From the NCBI GenBank assembly GCA_036274635.1, contig DASUFI010000075.1, positions 1-19,888 of the forward strand: a DNA stretch of 19,888 nucleotides, read 5' to 3'. Under the pieces are notes generated by a model. The model did not search any database, was not told the DNA's origin, and saw only the letters and a list, made by a program, of their open reading frames with translations. Positions 12,813 to 19,888 of the stretch are shown in pieces. The stretch's first letter is position 1; each line of letters begins with the position of its first letter. Made by a program: the position numbers and the translations under genes. The DNA comes from DASUFI01 sp036274635 (lineage in GTDB: Bacteria; Planctomycetota; B15-G4).

Positions 12813-14351
12813 GTGCCGGCCGAGCCCGCCACACGCCCGCCCTGGACCGAGCGCACGGCGCCGATGCTGCTGCTCTGCGTCGCGGGCGCCTTCGCGGTCT
12901 ACGGCCCCGCCCTCGGCAACGCCTTCTACAACGACGACGCGCTCTTCCTGAACCACGCGCAGCGCATCGTCGAGCACCCGGCGCGCCTGCTCACGGAGCG
13001 GCCGATCGGCTTCTTCCGGCCGGTCTACAGCGCCTTCGTCGTGCTGGAGTGGCTGCTGTTCCGGCTGCGACCGGCGGGGTCCTTCGCGCTCGGCATCGTG
13101 CTGCACGGCGTCACGACCTTCCTCGTGTACCGGCTCGCGCGGCGGCTGCTGCGCGCGACCGCGCCCGCTCTGCTCGCGGCCGCGGCCTTCCTCTGCCTCT
13201 TCGGGCACTGCGAGGCGATCCTCTGGATCGCGGCGCAGAACACGGCGCTCCTCTGCGCCCTCGCGGTGGCGGCGGTGCTGGTGCATCTGCGCGCGCTGGA
13301 GCTCGGCGGCTGGCGGCCGGCGCTGCTCACGCTTCTGGCGGTTCTCGCGACGCTGTACACCAAGGAGCCGGGCGTCGTCGTGCTGGCGTGGATCCCGGTG
13401 GTCACGGCGGCGGTCTTCGGCGTGCGGCGCTGCCTCACGGCACGCGCGCTGCGCATCTTCGCGCTCATGCTCCTGGGGCTGGTGCTCTTCGCGCTCACCA
13501 ACAGCCGCTTCACGCAAGGCGTCTCGGGCGAGCCGGCGTCGCAGGGCGCCGAGTCGCGCACGAGCCTGAGCTCGCTCAGCGTCCCGCGCCTGCTCGTGGT
13601 GAGCAGCGCGCTGCTCGTGCCCGCGCCCGTCGTCGACTCGGAGTGGCCGTGGTGGCCCGGGCTCCTGCTCCTCGCCGCCGTCCTGCTGGGCACGCTGCTG
13701 CTGCGGCCGGACCTGCTCGGCGCCGCCGGGGCCTCGGTCGCGCTCCTGATCACCGGCGCCGCGCCAGCCTGCATCACGACCATCCTGCAGGCCAACGGCT
13801 CGCGCTTCTACTACATGCCCACGGTGGGCGTCGCGCTGCTCGTGGGCGTGGTCGCCAGCCTGCCGGCGGGTCCCGGCCGCGTTCGGGGGATCGTGCGGCG
13901 CGCCGGCGCCGCGCTGCTGCTGGTCGGGTGCGTCGTGCACGCGCTCGCGATCCAGGACCTCAACGCGCGCGACTACCGCCCCTCGTCGCAGCGGCAGACG
14001 CGCTACGCCCTCGAGGTGAGCGACAGCCTGCGCGCGGCGGGCGACCGCCCGGTGTTCCTGCTCGACCCGCCGATGCGACCCATGCACGTGGGGGAGTTCC
14101 TGCAGCTCTTCGACGGCGTGGCGTCGTCGCGCGTGCGGCACGACAGCCTCGCCCGCAGCCGTGGGGACGCCGTCCTGGCAGCGCTCCGCGCCCGTGATCC
14201 CACGGCGCAGATCCTCGGCTGGGACGACGCGCGCGGGCTGGCGCCGGTCGAGCACCTGCCGGCCGAGCACATGGGGGAGGACCTGGCGCGCTCGGGCCAG
14301 CCACCCCATCTGTCGACGCGGGTGGAGATCTACCGCATCGCGCCGCCGTAG
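12813..14351 (+). CDS. GT-C-fold polytopic membrane glycosyltransferase-like protein
   Basis: The product of about 512 residues has a first hydrophobic helix (MLLLCVAGAFAVYGPAL) followed by the loop GNAFYNDDALFLNHAQRI. Its paired aspartates (residues about 41-42) match the acidic catalytic loop of GT-C enzymes of the PMT/ArnT/TMTC type. Around nine further hydrophobic segments follow (for example LLAAAAFLCLFGHC, LLLLAAVLLGTLLL, GAALLLVGCVVHALAIQ), and then a soluble tail of about 130 residues. Such enzymes transfer a sugar from a polyprenyl-phosphate donor to a lipid or protein outside the membrane; donor and acceptor are unknown here. The start is uncertain: GTG at 12813 gives a short cytoplasmic tail, ATG at 12864 begins at the first helix, and neither has a strong ribosome binding site. 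The frame runs far upstream only as a shadow of the FG-GAP gene. Confidence 0.75.
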   Translation: MPAEPATRPPWTERTAPMLLLCVAGAFAVYGPALGNAFYNDDALFLNHAQRIVEHPARLLTERPIGFFRPVYSAFVVLEWLLFRLRPAGSFALGIVLHGVTTFLVYRLARRLLRATAPALLAAAAFLCLFGHCEAILWIAAQNTALLCALAVAAVLVHLRALELGGWRPALLTLLAVLATLYTKEPGVVVLAWIPVVTAAVFGVRRCLTARALRIFALMLLGLVLFALTNSRFTQGVSGEPASQGAESRTSLSSLSVPRLLVVSSALLVPAPVVDSEWPWWPGLLLLAAVLLGTLLLRPDLLGAAGASVALLITGAAPACITTILQANGSRFYYMPTVGVALLVGVVASLPAGPGRVRGIVRRAGAALLLVGCVVHALAIQDLNARDYRPSSQRQTRYALEVSDSLRAAGDRPVFLLDPPMRPMHVGEFLQLFDGVASSRVRHDSLARSRGDAVLAALRARDPTAQILGWDDARGLAPVEHLPAEHMGEDLARSGQPPHLSTRVEIYRIAPP

Positions 14352-14382
14352 CGAGCCCCAGCCGCGGCCAGCAGGCTCCAGG

Positions 14383-14442
14383 CTGAAGGCCGTCGCGCGT
14401 GACGGAGCGCGCCCGAGCCGGCGCTCCGTCCACGGCCTTCAG
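14383..14442. terminator. Long two-part hairpin between convergent genes
   Basis: Arms 14383-14393 and 14432-14442 are perfect 11-base complements (CTGAAGGCCGT). Within them 14401-14410 and 14421-14430 form a perfect 10-base stem (GACGGAGCGC) with a 10-base loop. The two stems are separated by an asymmetric bulge of seven bases against one. The structure lies 31 bases after the stop at 14351 and overlaps the last codons and stop of the minus-strand peptidase gene. It is likely a shared bidirectional terminator; there is no T-run. Confidence 0.65.
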
Positions 14443-15815
14443 TGCTCGCCCCGCACGCTCTCCTCGATCTGCCTGAGCTCGGCGGCTTGCGCTGGGTCCT
14501 GCGCCTCCAGCGCCAACTGCTCCAGCAGGCCGGCATGCGCGACGCGCAGCGCGTCCTCCGCCGGAGCCTCGACGTCGGGCCGGACCCCCAGGCCCTCCCA
14601 GTCGGCCCTGGTCGCGGGATCGTAGGCACGGCTGGTGGGCACGGTGATCGTGAAGCGGTCGGCCAGGCGCAGGCGGCGGCTGGGATGGGCTCCGCCGCCC
14701 GTGCGCTCGCCCACGACCTGCGCGCGCCCCAGGCTCTGCAGGTGGAAGGCCAGGGCCTCGGCGGCGGAGAAGGTGCGCGACGCGGTGAGGATCCGTACCG
14801 GCACGCGGGCGAGCCGGCGATGGGGCACCCAGGGCGATGTCCACCACTGCACGGTCAGGTCGTCCTCGCGCCTGTACATCTCGGCCACGAGCGTCGCTGG
14901 TCCGTCGAACAGCCAGCTCGCGAGGCAGGCGACCATGGCCGGATCGCCGCCGGCGCAGGTGCGCAGGTCGATGATCAGCGCGTCGCAGTTCTGCAGGAAA
15001 CCCATGGCCAGCGACGCCGCCTCGCCCGCGAGGTCGGCGCGATCGAAGCGTGACATCTCCAGCAGGCCGACGTTGCCGGGCAGGATCTCGACCTTGCGGA
15101 AGCCGTAGTTCCCCGTGCGCAGGGCATCGCTCAACGCCTCGCGGTCGGCGGGCGATTCGGGGACGTCGGGCGCCTCGGGCGGCAGCGGGTCGGGCGAGAA
15201 GCTGAGCTTGAGGTGCCTGTCGCCCGCGACCGCGAACAGGTCGCGCCCCACGAGGTCGGCGAGCACCCGTCCGTCCTCCACCCGTTCGTAGGCGCCGGCC
15301 GACAGCCGCGACTCGATCGCGGCCGCCAGCGCTTCGCCCTTCGCCGCATCGACGTAGCGCCGCCGCAGGGCGTCGGCCGCCGCCGTGACGACCGCCCGCG
15401 CCTCGCCCGGCTGGAGCCGCGCCTCGGCGGAAACCTCCACGGGGGCGATCGCGCCGCCGCGAGCGACGGACCATGGGCCCTCGTCGAGGGTCTTGCCGCC
15501 CTCGAGCACCCTGAACCGGCCGGTGAGGACGTCGCCGGAGAGCTGGCCCTCGAAGTGCACGGCGGCGCCCTCGATGGTGGCGGAGAAGGTGAGCGCATTG
15601 CCGTCGCACGCGATGTCCGTCAGGGGCGAGCGCACCTCGTTGGGGCCGGACCGGAACACCGCGTCGCCTGCCCAGGCGCCGTCCGGCGCGGAGAAGACGA
15701 GGTCGACGGTTCCGCTGAAGCTCGAGCCGTCGAGGCGGCCGGTCCAGCTGCCGCCGATGTCGAGCGGGGGGAGGACGAGGGCCAGGAGGAGGCAGCACGT
15801 GCGCAGGATGTTCAT
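14439..15815 (-). CDS. Exported S41-family peptidase (IRBP/tricorn-like) with N-terminal beta domain
   Basis: The 458-residue product has a signal peptide (residues 1-20, CCLLLALVLPPL). Residues about 22-110 form a beta-rich domain (GSWTGRLDGSSFSGTVDLVF, LTFSATIEG, QLSGDVLTGRF) resembling the small barrel-like modules that precede peptidase domains in some secreted proteins. Residues about 130-420 match S41 peptidases of the interphotoreceptor retinoid-binding protein type. Features are an N-terminal helical lid, NYGFRKVEILPGNVGLLEM, LIIDLRTCAGGDP, the nucleophile motif TASRTFSAAEALAF with Ser350, and GERTGGGAHP at 369-377. No PDZ domain is evident. The family cleaves unfolded or C-terminal peptides outside the cytoplasm; the substrate here is unknown. 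It lies 102 bases downstream of the AlkB-like gene on the same strand. The ATG has only a weak ribosome binding site but directly begins the signal peptide. Confidence 0.88.
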   Translation of the reverse strand: MNILRTCCLLLALVLPPLDIGGSWTGRLDGSSFSGTVDLVFSAPDGAWAGDAVFRSGPNEVRSPLTDIACDGNALTFSATIEGAAVHFEGQLSGDVLTGRFRVLEGGKTLDEGPWSVARGGAIAPVEVSAEARLQPGEARAVVTAAADALRRRYVDAAKGEALAAAIESRLSAGAYERVEDGRVLADLVGRDLFAVAGDRHLKLSFSPDPLPPEAPDVPESPADREALSDALRTGNYGFRKVEILPGNVGLLEMSRFDRADLAGEAASLAMGFLQNCDALIIDLRTCAGGDPAMVACLASWLFDGPATLVAEMYRREDDLTVQWWTSPWVPHRRLARVPVRILTASRTFSAAEALAFHLQSLGRAQVVGERTGGGAHPSRRLRLADRFTITVPTSRAYDPATRADWEGLGVRPDVEAPAEDALRVAHAGLLEQLALEAQDPAQAAELRQIEESVRGEH

Positions 15816-15917
15816 GGAGCCGTATGAAGCCGGCGCGCGCGAGGGTTACAGGGTCCAACGGCTCGGTCTGCTTCGTTCCCACGGGCCAGCTGATGGCCAT
15901 CGCCCCGCGGGCCAGCG

Positions 15918-16556
15918 TCACTCGTAGGCCCGCGTCTCCATGCCATGGCGGAAGGCGAGGCTGATGCGCGGACCGGCGCGCGCCACCTTGGGCACCGTGT
16001 GCTCCCAGTCTCGGTTGCAGCGCCCGCCGGCCACGAGCAGGTCGCCGCGTCCGAGCTGGAAGGCGCGCGAGGCGCCACCGCCCGCAGGCCGCAGCAGGAA
16101 GGTCCGCCGCTCGCCCAGTGCGACGAGCGCGATGATCGGCTCCGCAATGTGCTTCTGGATGTGGTCGCGATGCCAGGCCACGCTGTCCCGGCCGTCGCGG
16201 TACAGGTTGAAGCCGACCGTGTCGAAGGTCACGCCGTAGCGCGCGGACAACGAGAGCCGCATGTCGTCCACGAGCGCGGGCTCCAGCGGCAGGCCCGACG
16301 CGAGGCTCCAGGGCGCCGTCAGCCGGGGCTCCTGCAGGCGCCGCGCGTACAGCCAGCGCGTGCGCTGGGCCCAGCGTCGCGCCGCCAGCACGGCCTCGAA
16401 GAGCGCATCGGCGCCGCTGACCCAGTCCGGCGCGTGGTCCACCCAGGACGTGCCGTCGAGCGCGATGCGCTGCAGGCGCGCGTAGGCCTCGTCGAAGGCG
16501 GGTCGGTCGGTGCGGAAGAGGTCCGGTTGGAAGGGAAGATCGGAGGGGCGCGCCAT
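15918..16556 (-). CDS. AlkB-like 2-oxoglutarate/Fe(II) dioxygenase
   Basis: The 212-residue length and the motifs fit the AlkB family of nucleic-acid demethylases, closer in wording to the ALKBH2/3 type. Key residues visible are the iron ligands His129 and Asp131 in NLYRDGRDSVAWHRDH, and His186 in NRDWEHTVPK. Arg197 and Arg203 in PRISLAFRHG match the R-x5-R that binds 2-oxoglutarate and substrate in AlkB. The central LVALGERRTFLLRP and the GDLLVAGG strand are typical of the fold. It would oxidatively remove alkyl damage from DNA or RNA bases in the cytoplasm. There is no clear Shine-Dalgarno before the ATG. It is divergent from the VOC gene and upstream of the S41 gene on the same strand, which is probably incidental. 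Confidence 0.92.
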   Translation of the reverse strand: MARPSDLPFQPDLFRTDRPAFDEAYARLQRIALDGTSWVDHAPDWVSGADALFEAVLAARRWAQRTRWLYARRLQEPRLTAPWSLASGLPLEPALVDDMRLSLSARYGVTFDTVGFNLYRDGRDSVAWHRDHIQKHIAEPIIALVALGERRTFLLRPAGGGASRAFQLGRGDLLVAGGRCNRDWEHTVPKVARAGPRISLAFRHGMETRAYE

Positions 16557-16675
16557 CGGCGCAGGGATAGCCCCAGGCCGGCGACGTGGGCCAGGTGACG
16601 CCGGACCGGGGCCTTGGCGGCCTCGCCTCCGGCGGAGAAGCTTGGGCCCCCCCCCGCGAACGGAGGACCGACTCG

Positions 16676-17158
16676 ATGAAGCCCCCGAAGAACACCATCT
16701 GCCTCTGGTACGACCGCGACGCCGAGGACGCGGCGCGCTTCTATGCCAGGACCTTCCCCGATTCGTCCGTGGGCGAGGTGATGCGCGCGCCGGGCAACTA
16801 CCCCGACGGCAAGCAGGGCGACGTCCTCACGGTCTGGTTCACGGTGCTGGGCATTCCGTGCCTCGGCCTCAATGGTGGTCCCGCGTTCAAGCCCACCGAG
16901 GCCTTCTCCTTCCAGGTCGCGACCAAGGACCAGGCCGAGACGGACCGCTACTGGAATGCGATCGTCGGCAACGGCGGCGAGGCGAGCCAGTGCGGATGGT
17001 GCAAGGACAAGTGGGGCGTCTCCTGGCAGATCACGCCGATCGCCCTCACGGAGGCGATCACCGGTCCCGATCCCGCGGCCGCCAAGCGCGCCTTCGACGC
17101 GATGATGACGATGGGCAAGATCGACGTCGCGGCCATCGAGAAGGCGCGGCGGGGCTGA
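16676..17158 (+). CDS. PhnB-like VOC-family protein (3-demethylubiquinone methyltransferase-like domain)
   Basis: The 160-residue cytoplasmic protein matches the VOC/PhnB-like family (Pfam 3-dmu-9_3-mt type). Signature stretches are TICLWYDRDAEDAARFYART, LGLNGGPAFKPTEAFSFQVA, ETDRYWNAIVGNGGEASQCG and KDKWGVSWQITP, nearly the consensus order of the family. The domain name comes from an old misassignment; most members have no proven activity, and methyltransferase function should not be assumed. The start is fixed by GGAGGA at 16662-16667, eight bases before the ATG; the open frame extends to 16586 without support. A run of nine C residues (16647-16655) lies just upstream of the ribosome binding site. 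It converges on the DoxX gene. Confidence 0.92.
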   Translation: MKPPKNTICLWYDRDAEDAARFYARTFPDSSVGEVMRAPGNYPDGKQGDVLTVWFTVLGIPCLGLNGGPAFKPTEAFSFQVATKDQAETDRYWNAIVGNGGEASQCGWCKDKWGVSWQITPIALTEAITGPDPAAAKRAFDAMMTMGKIDVAAIEKARRG

Positions 17159-17166
17159 GGGCGGCG

Positions 17167-17184
17167 TGACAGCGGCCGCCGTCA
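17167..17184. terminator. Near-palindrome between convergent VOC and DoxX genes
   Basis: TGACAGCGGCCGCCGTCA pairs with itself at all but one position pair (A opposite C, or G-T in the other strand). It spans the 23-base gap and the stop codon of the minus-strand gene. A short bidirectional terminator is plausible, but with no loop-sized centre or T-run the evidence is modest. Confidence 0.35.
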
Positions 17185-17595
17185 GCGCGGCGTGCGCCCC
17201 ACGGTGCCGAAGGCCTCGAAGCGCGGCCGCAGCGCGCTGACGAGCAGCAGCGCCAGCGCCAGCGTCACGATCGGCACCGGCACCATGCCCCACTGGCCGG
17301 CGAGGACATGCGTCCCGATCGCGCCGACCATCACCAGCGAGATGAGCGTCGCGCCCAGGATGCGCGTGGCCGGGATGAGCACGAGGACGCCGCCCGCCGT
17401 CTCCATCAGGCCGATCACGATCCGGAACCACGCCGGGTAGCCCCACTCGTGGAAGGTCTGGACGATGTAGGGCATGCCGGCCAGCTTGGTGATGCCGGTG
17501 CCGAGGAAGACGACGCCGAGGATGAGCGCCACCGTCGAGCGCAGGTTCGCGAGGCGGCGGGAGCGCGGGGTCTGCGGTTGGTCGACGTCGGGCAT
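17182..17595 (-). CDS. DoxX-like four-helix membrane protein
   Basis: The product of 137 residues (140 if the GTG at 17604 is used) has a polar N-terminus and four hydrophobic segments: STVALILGVVFLGTGITKLA, FRIVIGLMETAGGVLVLIP, LGATLISLVMVGAIGTHVLA and PIVTLALALLLVSAL. FLGTGITKLAG followed by a METAGGVLLxIP-like helix is the usual DoxX/DoxD-family pattern. Members are small inner-membrane proteins linked variously to quinone/thiosulfate oxidation and oxidative-stress complexes; no specific role can be given here. ATG 17595 is preferred because GCGGGTG precedes it at normal spacing, but the choice is marginal. It is divergent from the membrane/coiled-coil gene at 17755. Confidence 0.88.
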   Translation of the reverse strand: MPDVDQPQTPRSRRLANLRSTVALILGVVFLGTGITKLAGMPYIVQTFHEWGYPAWFRIVIGLMETAGGVLVLIPATRILGATLISLVMVGAIGTHVLAGQWGMVPVPIVTLALALLLVSALRPRFEAFGTVGRTPR

Positions 17596-17754
17596 GGCAG
17601 ACACCCGCTAGCACGGGCGCAAGACAAGTGGACAAACTGCCGGCGGGTTCTTGGCCGCCTGATCCATCACACGGGAGCCGCGCCGCGCAGGCCGCGTCGG
17701 TGGTGGCGCCGCGCGGCGATGCGCTGCGGGCCGCCTCGCGGTAGAGTTTCCGCC

Positions 17755-19164
17755 GTGACCCAGCCGCAGGCCGATCGCCGCATCGAGCGCCTGGTCCGCC
17801 GCGTGCGCGACGTCCTGGTGCTGCGCGCCGGTGCCGAGGCCTTCCTGGTCTGCGCGCTCGCCGCGGGCGCTCTGTGGCTGCTGCCTCGGCTCTTCGACGG
17901 GCCCACGCCCTCCGCGTGGTGGCTGCTGGCGCCACTTCCGCTCGCGCTGCTCTGGGGCTTCATCCGCGCGTGGCGCCAGCGGCTGCCGCGCGAGTCCGCC
18001 GCGGCGTGGCTCGATCGGCGCCTGGGGCTCGGGGGCCTGCTGGTCACCAGCGAGCAGGCCTATCTGGCGGAGTGGCAGCTTCCGCTGCGCGAGCGTCTCG
18101 CTGCGGCGCCCGACGACGGGACGCGCCTGCCGCTGCGCGCGGCGGCCGTGCGCGTCGTGCCGGCGGGCGCCTTCCTCGCGGCGCTGGCGCTGCTGCCGCA
18201 GCCAGCCGTGGTGCCGACGGCGCGCCCGCAGGAGGCGCTGGCCCAGCAGCTCGAGCGCCAGGAGCTGCGCCTGCAGGAGCTGAAGCAGGAAGGTCTCGTG
18301 CCCGAGCCGCGCGCGCAGGATCTCGAGAAGCAGCTGGCGGAGCTGAACGATCGGCTCGAGGACCCGAGCGGCGTGCACTGGGCCGACGCGGACGCGCTGG
18401 ACGCCGAGCTCGAGCGCAGCCAGCGTCTCGCGGCCGATGCGCTGGCCGGCGCGCGCGACGCGCTCGACGCCTACGCCGAGCAGGCTGCCGCCGCGCCCGA
18501 TGCCGCCGCGGCGCAGGCCGCGTTGGACAAGCTGCTGCAACGCTTCGGAGACGATCCCATGCCCGCGCTGCCCGCCGAGCTGGCGGCCAAGCTGGGCCTG
18601 CCCGCCGGCGCGTCGCCCTCGGCCAAGGATCTGGCCAAGGCCCTCGCGGGCGCCGGCGTGGACCCCGCCGCCCTCGCCCGCGAGCTGGCCGACGCGCTCG
18701 ACGGCCGGCTGAGCAAGCTCTCCGAGCAGGGCCTCGCCGATCCGGGCGCCGCGCGCCGCCTCGCTGCGGCGGGTCGCACCGAGCGCGAAGGGTCCGGCGT
18801 GCACAAGCATGGTGGCAGCTGTGCCGGTGGCAACTGTCCGGGCGGGGGCAACGAGGGCGTGAACTCCGGGCTGCCGGGCAACGGGGGCATCTCGCGCGGC
18901 CGCGCCGACGCGGAGCTGCTCTACGACGGCCAGACCGCCGACAGCGCGAACCAGCTCCCGCCCGAGCAACTGCCGGCCACCGGCTGGACCGCCCCGGACT
19001 GGACCATCAGTGGCGTGCAGCTGGTCGAGCCCGAGACACAGCCAATCGAGGACATGTCGGCGGGCGGCGCGGGCAGCCAGGGCGCTGGCGAGGGGGCGTG
19101 GCACCGGCGCCTCGCGCCGCGGCACCGCGCCGCCGTCGAGCGCTTCTTCAGCCCTCCCAGGTAG
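17755..19164 (+). CDS. Membrane-anchored coiled-coil protein paired with a MoxR ATPase (DUF4175-like)
   Basis: From the GTG at 17755 the product is 469 residues. Three hydrophobic segments lie near residues 24-45 (AFLVCALAAGALWLLP), 54-72 (WWLLAPLPLALLWGFI) and 136-152 (GAFLAALALLPQPAVV). Between them is AAAWLDRRLGLGGLLVTSEQ, the kind of segment seen in DUF4175-like proteins. Residues about 160-265 are rich in A/E/L/R/Q heptads (ALAQQLERQELRLQELKQEG) and should form a coiled coil. A glycine-rich linker holds HKHGGSCAGGNCPGG (about 350-364), a possible metal- or disulfide-forming patch. The C-terminus LAPRHRAAVERFFSPPR resembles the ends of other MoxR-linked proteins. The gene precedes a MoxR ATPase gene by 91 bases, so one operon is likely. 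ATG 17719 is an alternative start. Confidence 0.7.
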   Translation: MTQPQADRRIERLVRRVRDVLVLRAGAEAFLVCALAAGALWLLPRLFDGPTPSAWWLLAPLPLALLWGFIRAWRQRLPRESAAAWLDRRLGLGGLLVTSEQAYLAEWQLPLRERLAAAPDDGTRLPLRAAAVRVVPAGAFLAALALLPQPAVVPTARPQEALAQQLERQELRLQELKQEGLVPEPRAQDLEKQLAELNDRLEDPSGVHWADADALDAELERSQRLAADALAGARDALDAYAEQAAAAPDAAAAQAALDKLLQRFGDDPMPALPAELAAKLGLPAGASPSAKDLAKALAGAGVDPAALARELADALDGRLSKLSEQGLADPGAARRLAAAGRTEREGSGVHKHGGSCAGGNCPGGGNEGVNSGLPGNGGISRGRADAELLYDGQTADSANQLPPEQLPATGWTAPDWTISGVQLVEPETQPIEDMSAGGAGSQGAGEGAWHRRLAPRHRAAVERFFSPPR

Positions 19165-19242
19165 CGGCGCGCGACCGCCCGCCGGCGGTTATCGTGTCGC
19201 CGACGGCGCGACCGTGCCGGGTAGCAGGTTCGCCGCCATCGG

Positions 19243-19248
19243 AAGGAG
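19243..19248 (+). promoter_or_regulatory. Ribosome binding site for the MoxR gene (AAGGAG)
   Basis: AAGGAG ends seven bases before the GTG at 19256 and is one of the best Shine-Dalgarno sequences in the window. It fixes the start of a gene whose end is outside the window. Confidence 0.75.
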
Positions 19249-19255
19249 AGGGCCT

Positions 19256-19888
19256 GTGGATCGACCGCCGGAAGCTCAGCGCGCCGTGCTGCTCACGCCC
19301 ACGGAGGCGACGCGCGGTCGGGAGCTGCTCGGCCGCGTGCGCGGCGGTCTCGCACGCTGCCTGCTCGGCCAGGACGAGCTGCTCGACCTCGTGGTCATCG
19401 CGCTGGCCGCGCGCGGCCACGTCCTGCTCGAGGGCCTGCCCGGCCTCGGCAAGACGGAGCTGGTCAAGGCGCTGGGCTCGCTGCTGGGCCTCACCTTCCG
19501 GCGCGTGCAGTTCACGCCGGACCTGCTGCCGTCCGACATCCTCGGCGGCGCGGTGTTGGAGGAGAAGGACGGCCGCCGCGTCTTCACCTTCCATCCCGGC
19601 CCCATCTTCACCAACTTGCTGCTGGCGGACGAGATCAACCGCGCCTCGCCCAAGACGCAGTCCGCGCTGCTGGAGGCGATGCAGGAGCGGCGCGTCACGG
19701 TGCTGAGCGAGACGCGCACGCTGCCGCTGCCCTTCTACGTGCTGGCCACGCAGAACCCGATCGAGCTGGAGGGCACCTACCCGCTGCCCGAGGCGCAGCT
19801 CGACCGCTTCCTGTTCAAGCTGGTCGTGCCGGGCGTGGGCGAGGACGTGCTGACCTCCATCCTGCGCGAGCGGCGCCACGGCGCGCCG
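19256..19888 (+). CDS. MoxR-family AAA+ ATPase (partial, runs off the right edge)
   Basis: A GTG at 19256 opens a frame with no stop to the window end, giving 211 residues of a protein usually about 320 long. Visible motifs are Walker A GLPGLGKT (residues 60-67), the MoxR signature RRVQFTPDLLPSDILGG (82-98), FHPGPIFTNLLLADEINRAS containing Walker B with Asp125-Glu126, SALLEAMQERRV, sensor-1 region FYVLATQNPIELEGTYPLPE, and AQLDRFLF. These identify MoxR/RavA-type ATPases, which act as chaperones for assembly or activation of partner proteins, often with VWA and DUF58 proteins encoded next door. Those partners are expected to the right but are not visible. It is probably co-transcribed with the upstream membrane/coiled-coil gene. 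Confidence 0.93.
   Translation, partial: MDRPPEAQRAVLLTPTEATRGRELLGRVRGGLARCLLGQDELLDLVVIALAARGHVLLEGLPGLGKTELVKALGSLLGLTFRRVQFTPDLLPSDILGGAVLEEKDGRRVFTFHPGPIFTNLLLADEINRASPKTQSALLEAMQERRVTVLSETRTLPLPFYVLATQNPIELEGTYPLPEAQLDRFLFKLVVPGVGEDVLTSILRERRHGAP

Noticed and set aside
10933..12834. 633-residue open frame on the minus strand
   Set aside because: It is antisense to the FG-GAP gene at 11113-12780. Its Val/Ala/Arg/His-rich repetitive translation mirrors the repeats of that gene, and it has no signal peptide or family motif.
13960..16698. 912-residue open frame on the minus strand
   Set aside because: It runs through parts of four genes out of frame; the Pro/Arg/Ala-rich sequence is typical of shadow frames in GC-rich DNA.
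19174..19189. Six-base hairpin (ACCGCC/GGCGGT) between the membrane protein and MoxR genes
   Set aside because: The stem is short, there is no T-run, and it lies inside a likely operon; such stems arise easily in this base composition.

Overview
The window is GC-rich, tightly packed bacterial chromosome. Its gene content suggests a member of the Planctomycetota: several long secreted FG-GAP and beta-helix proteins, a PVC-style secreted S41 peptidase, GTG starts, and a large membrane/coiled-coil protein beside a MoxR ATPase. This assignment is inferred from content only; no rRNA or other phylogenetic marker is present. I saw no tRNA, CRISPR array, insertion sequence or phage gene.

Layout. The left edge carries the last residues of an unknown protein. 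It is followed by a stretch with protein-like sequence in three successive frames (98-428), best read as a decayed or frameshifted small gene. From 574 to 12780 lies a block of exported proteins in alternating orientation: an FG-GAP propeller (-), a propeller-like protein with an InlB-type tail (+), a CSLREA/beta-helix protein (-), an FG-GAP_2-type propeller (+), a YVTN-like propeller fused to a two-heme cytochrome c peroxidase/MauG-like module (-), and a calcium-type FG-GAP propeller (+). These form three divergent pairs that meet tail to tail. A GT-C-like membrane glycosyltransferase follows closely (12813-14351). It converges, across a strong hairpin, on an exported S41 peptidase and an AlkB-like dioxygenase (both -). 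Then come a PhnB-like VOC protein (+), a DoxX-like membrane protein (-), and a plus-strand pair running off the right edge: a membrane/coiled-coil protein and a MoxR-type AAA+ ATPase.

Main observation. Three exported proteins of different architecture (beta-helix, FG-GAP_2 propeller, FG-GAP propeller) end in the same domain of about 120 residues, recognisable by G-x-G-L/K-x-G...G-V/I-P, APFKGG, P-x-G-x-x-x-(Y/W)-x-Q and a terminal SN-x-x-x-x-x-x-P. A fourth, divergent copy sits in the middle of the propeller-cytochrome fusion (residues about 349-475, keeping the KGG core and the GFAFSN end). This looks like a mobile beta-sandwich module of the organism's exported proteome. The internal copy argues against it being only a cleaved C-terminal sorting tag. 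I do not know a characterised function for it.

How the genes may work together. The exported block probably builds cell-surface or periplasmic material (adhesion, matrix or redox roles). The neighbouring GT-C enzyme could glycosylate lipids or exported proteins, which is inference from proximity. The right-hand genes match the common pairing of a MoxR ATPase with envelope proteins; the AlkB, VOC and DoxX genes are ordinary housekeeping or stress genes.
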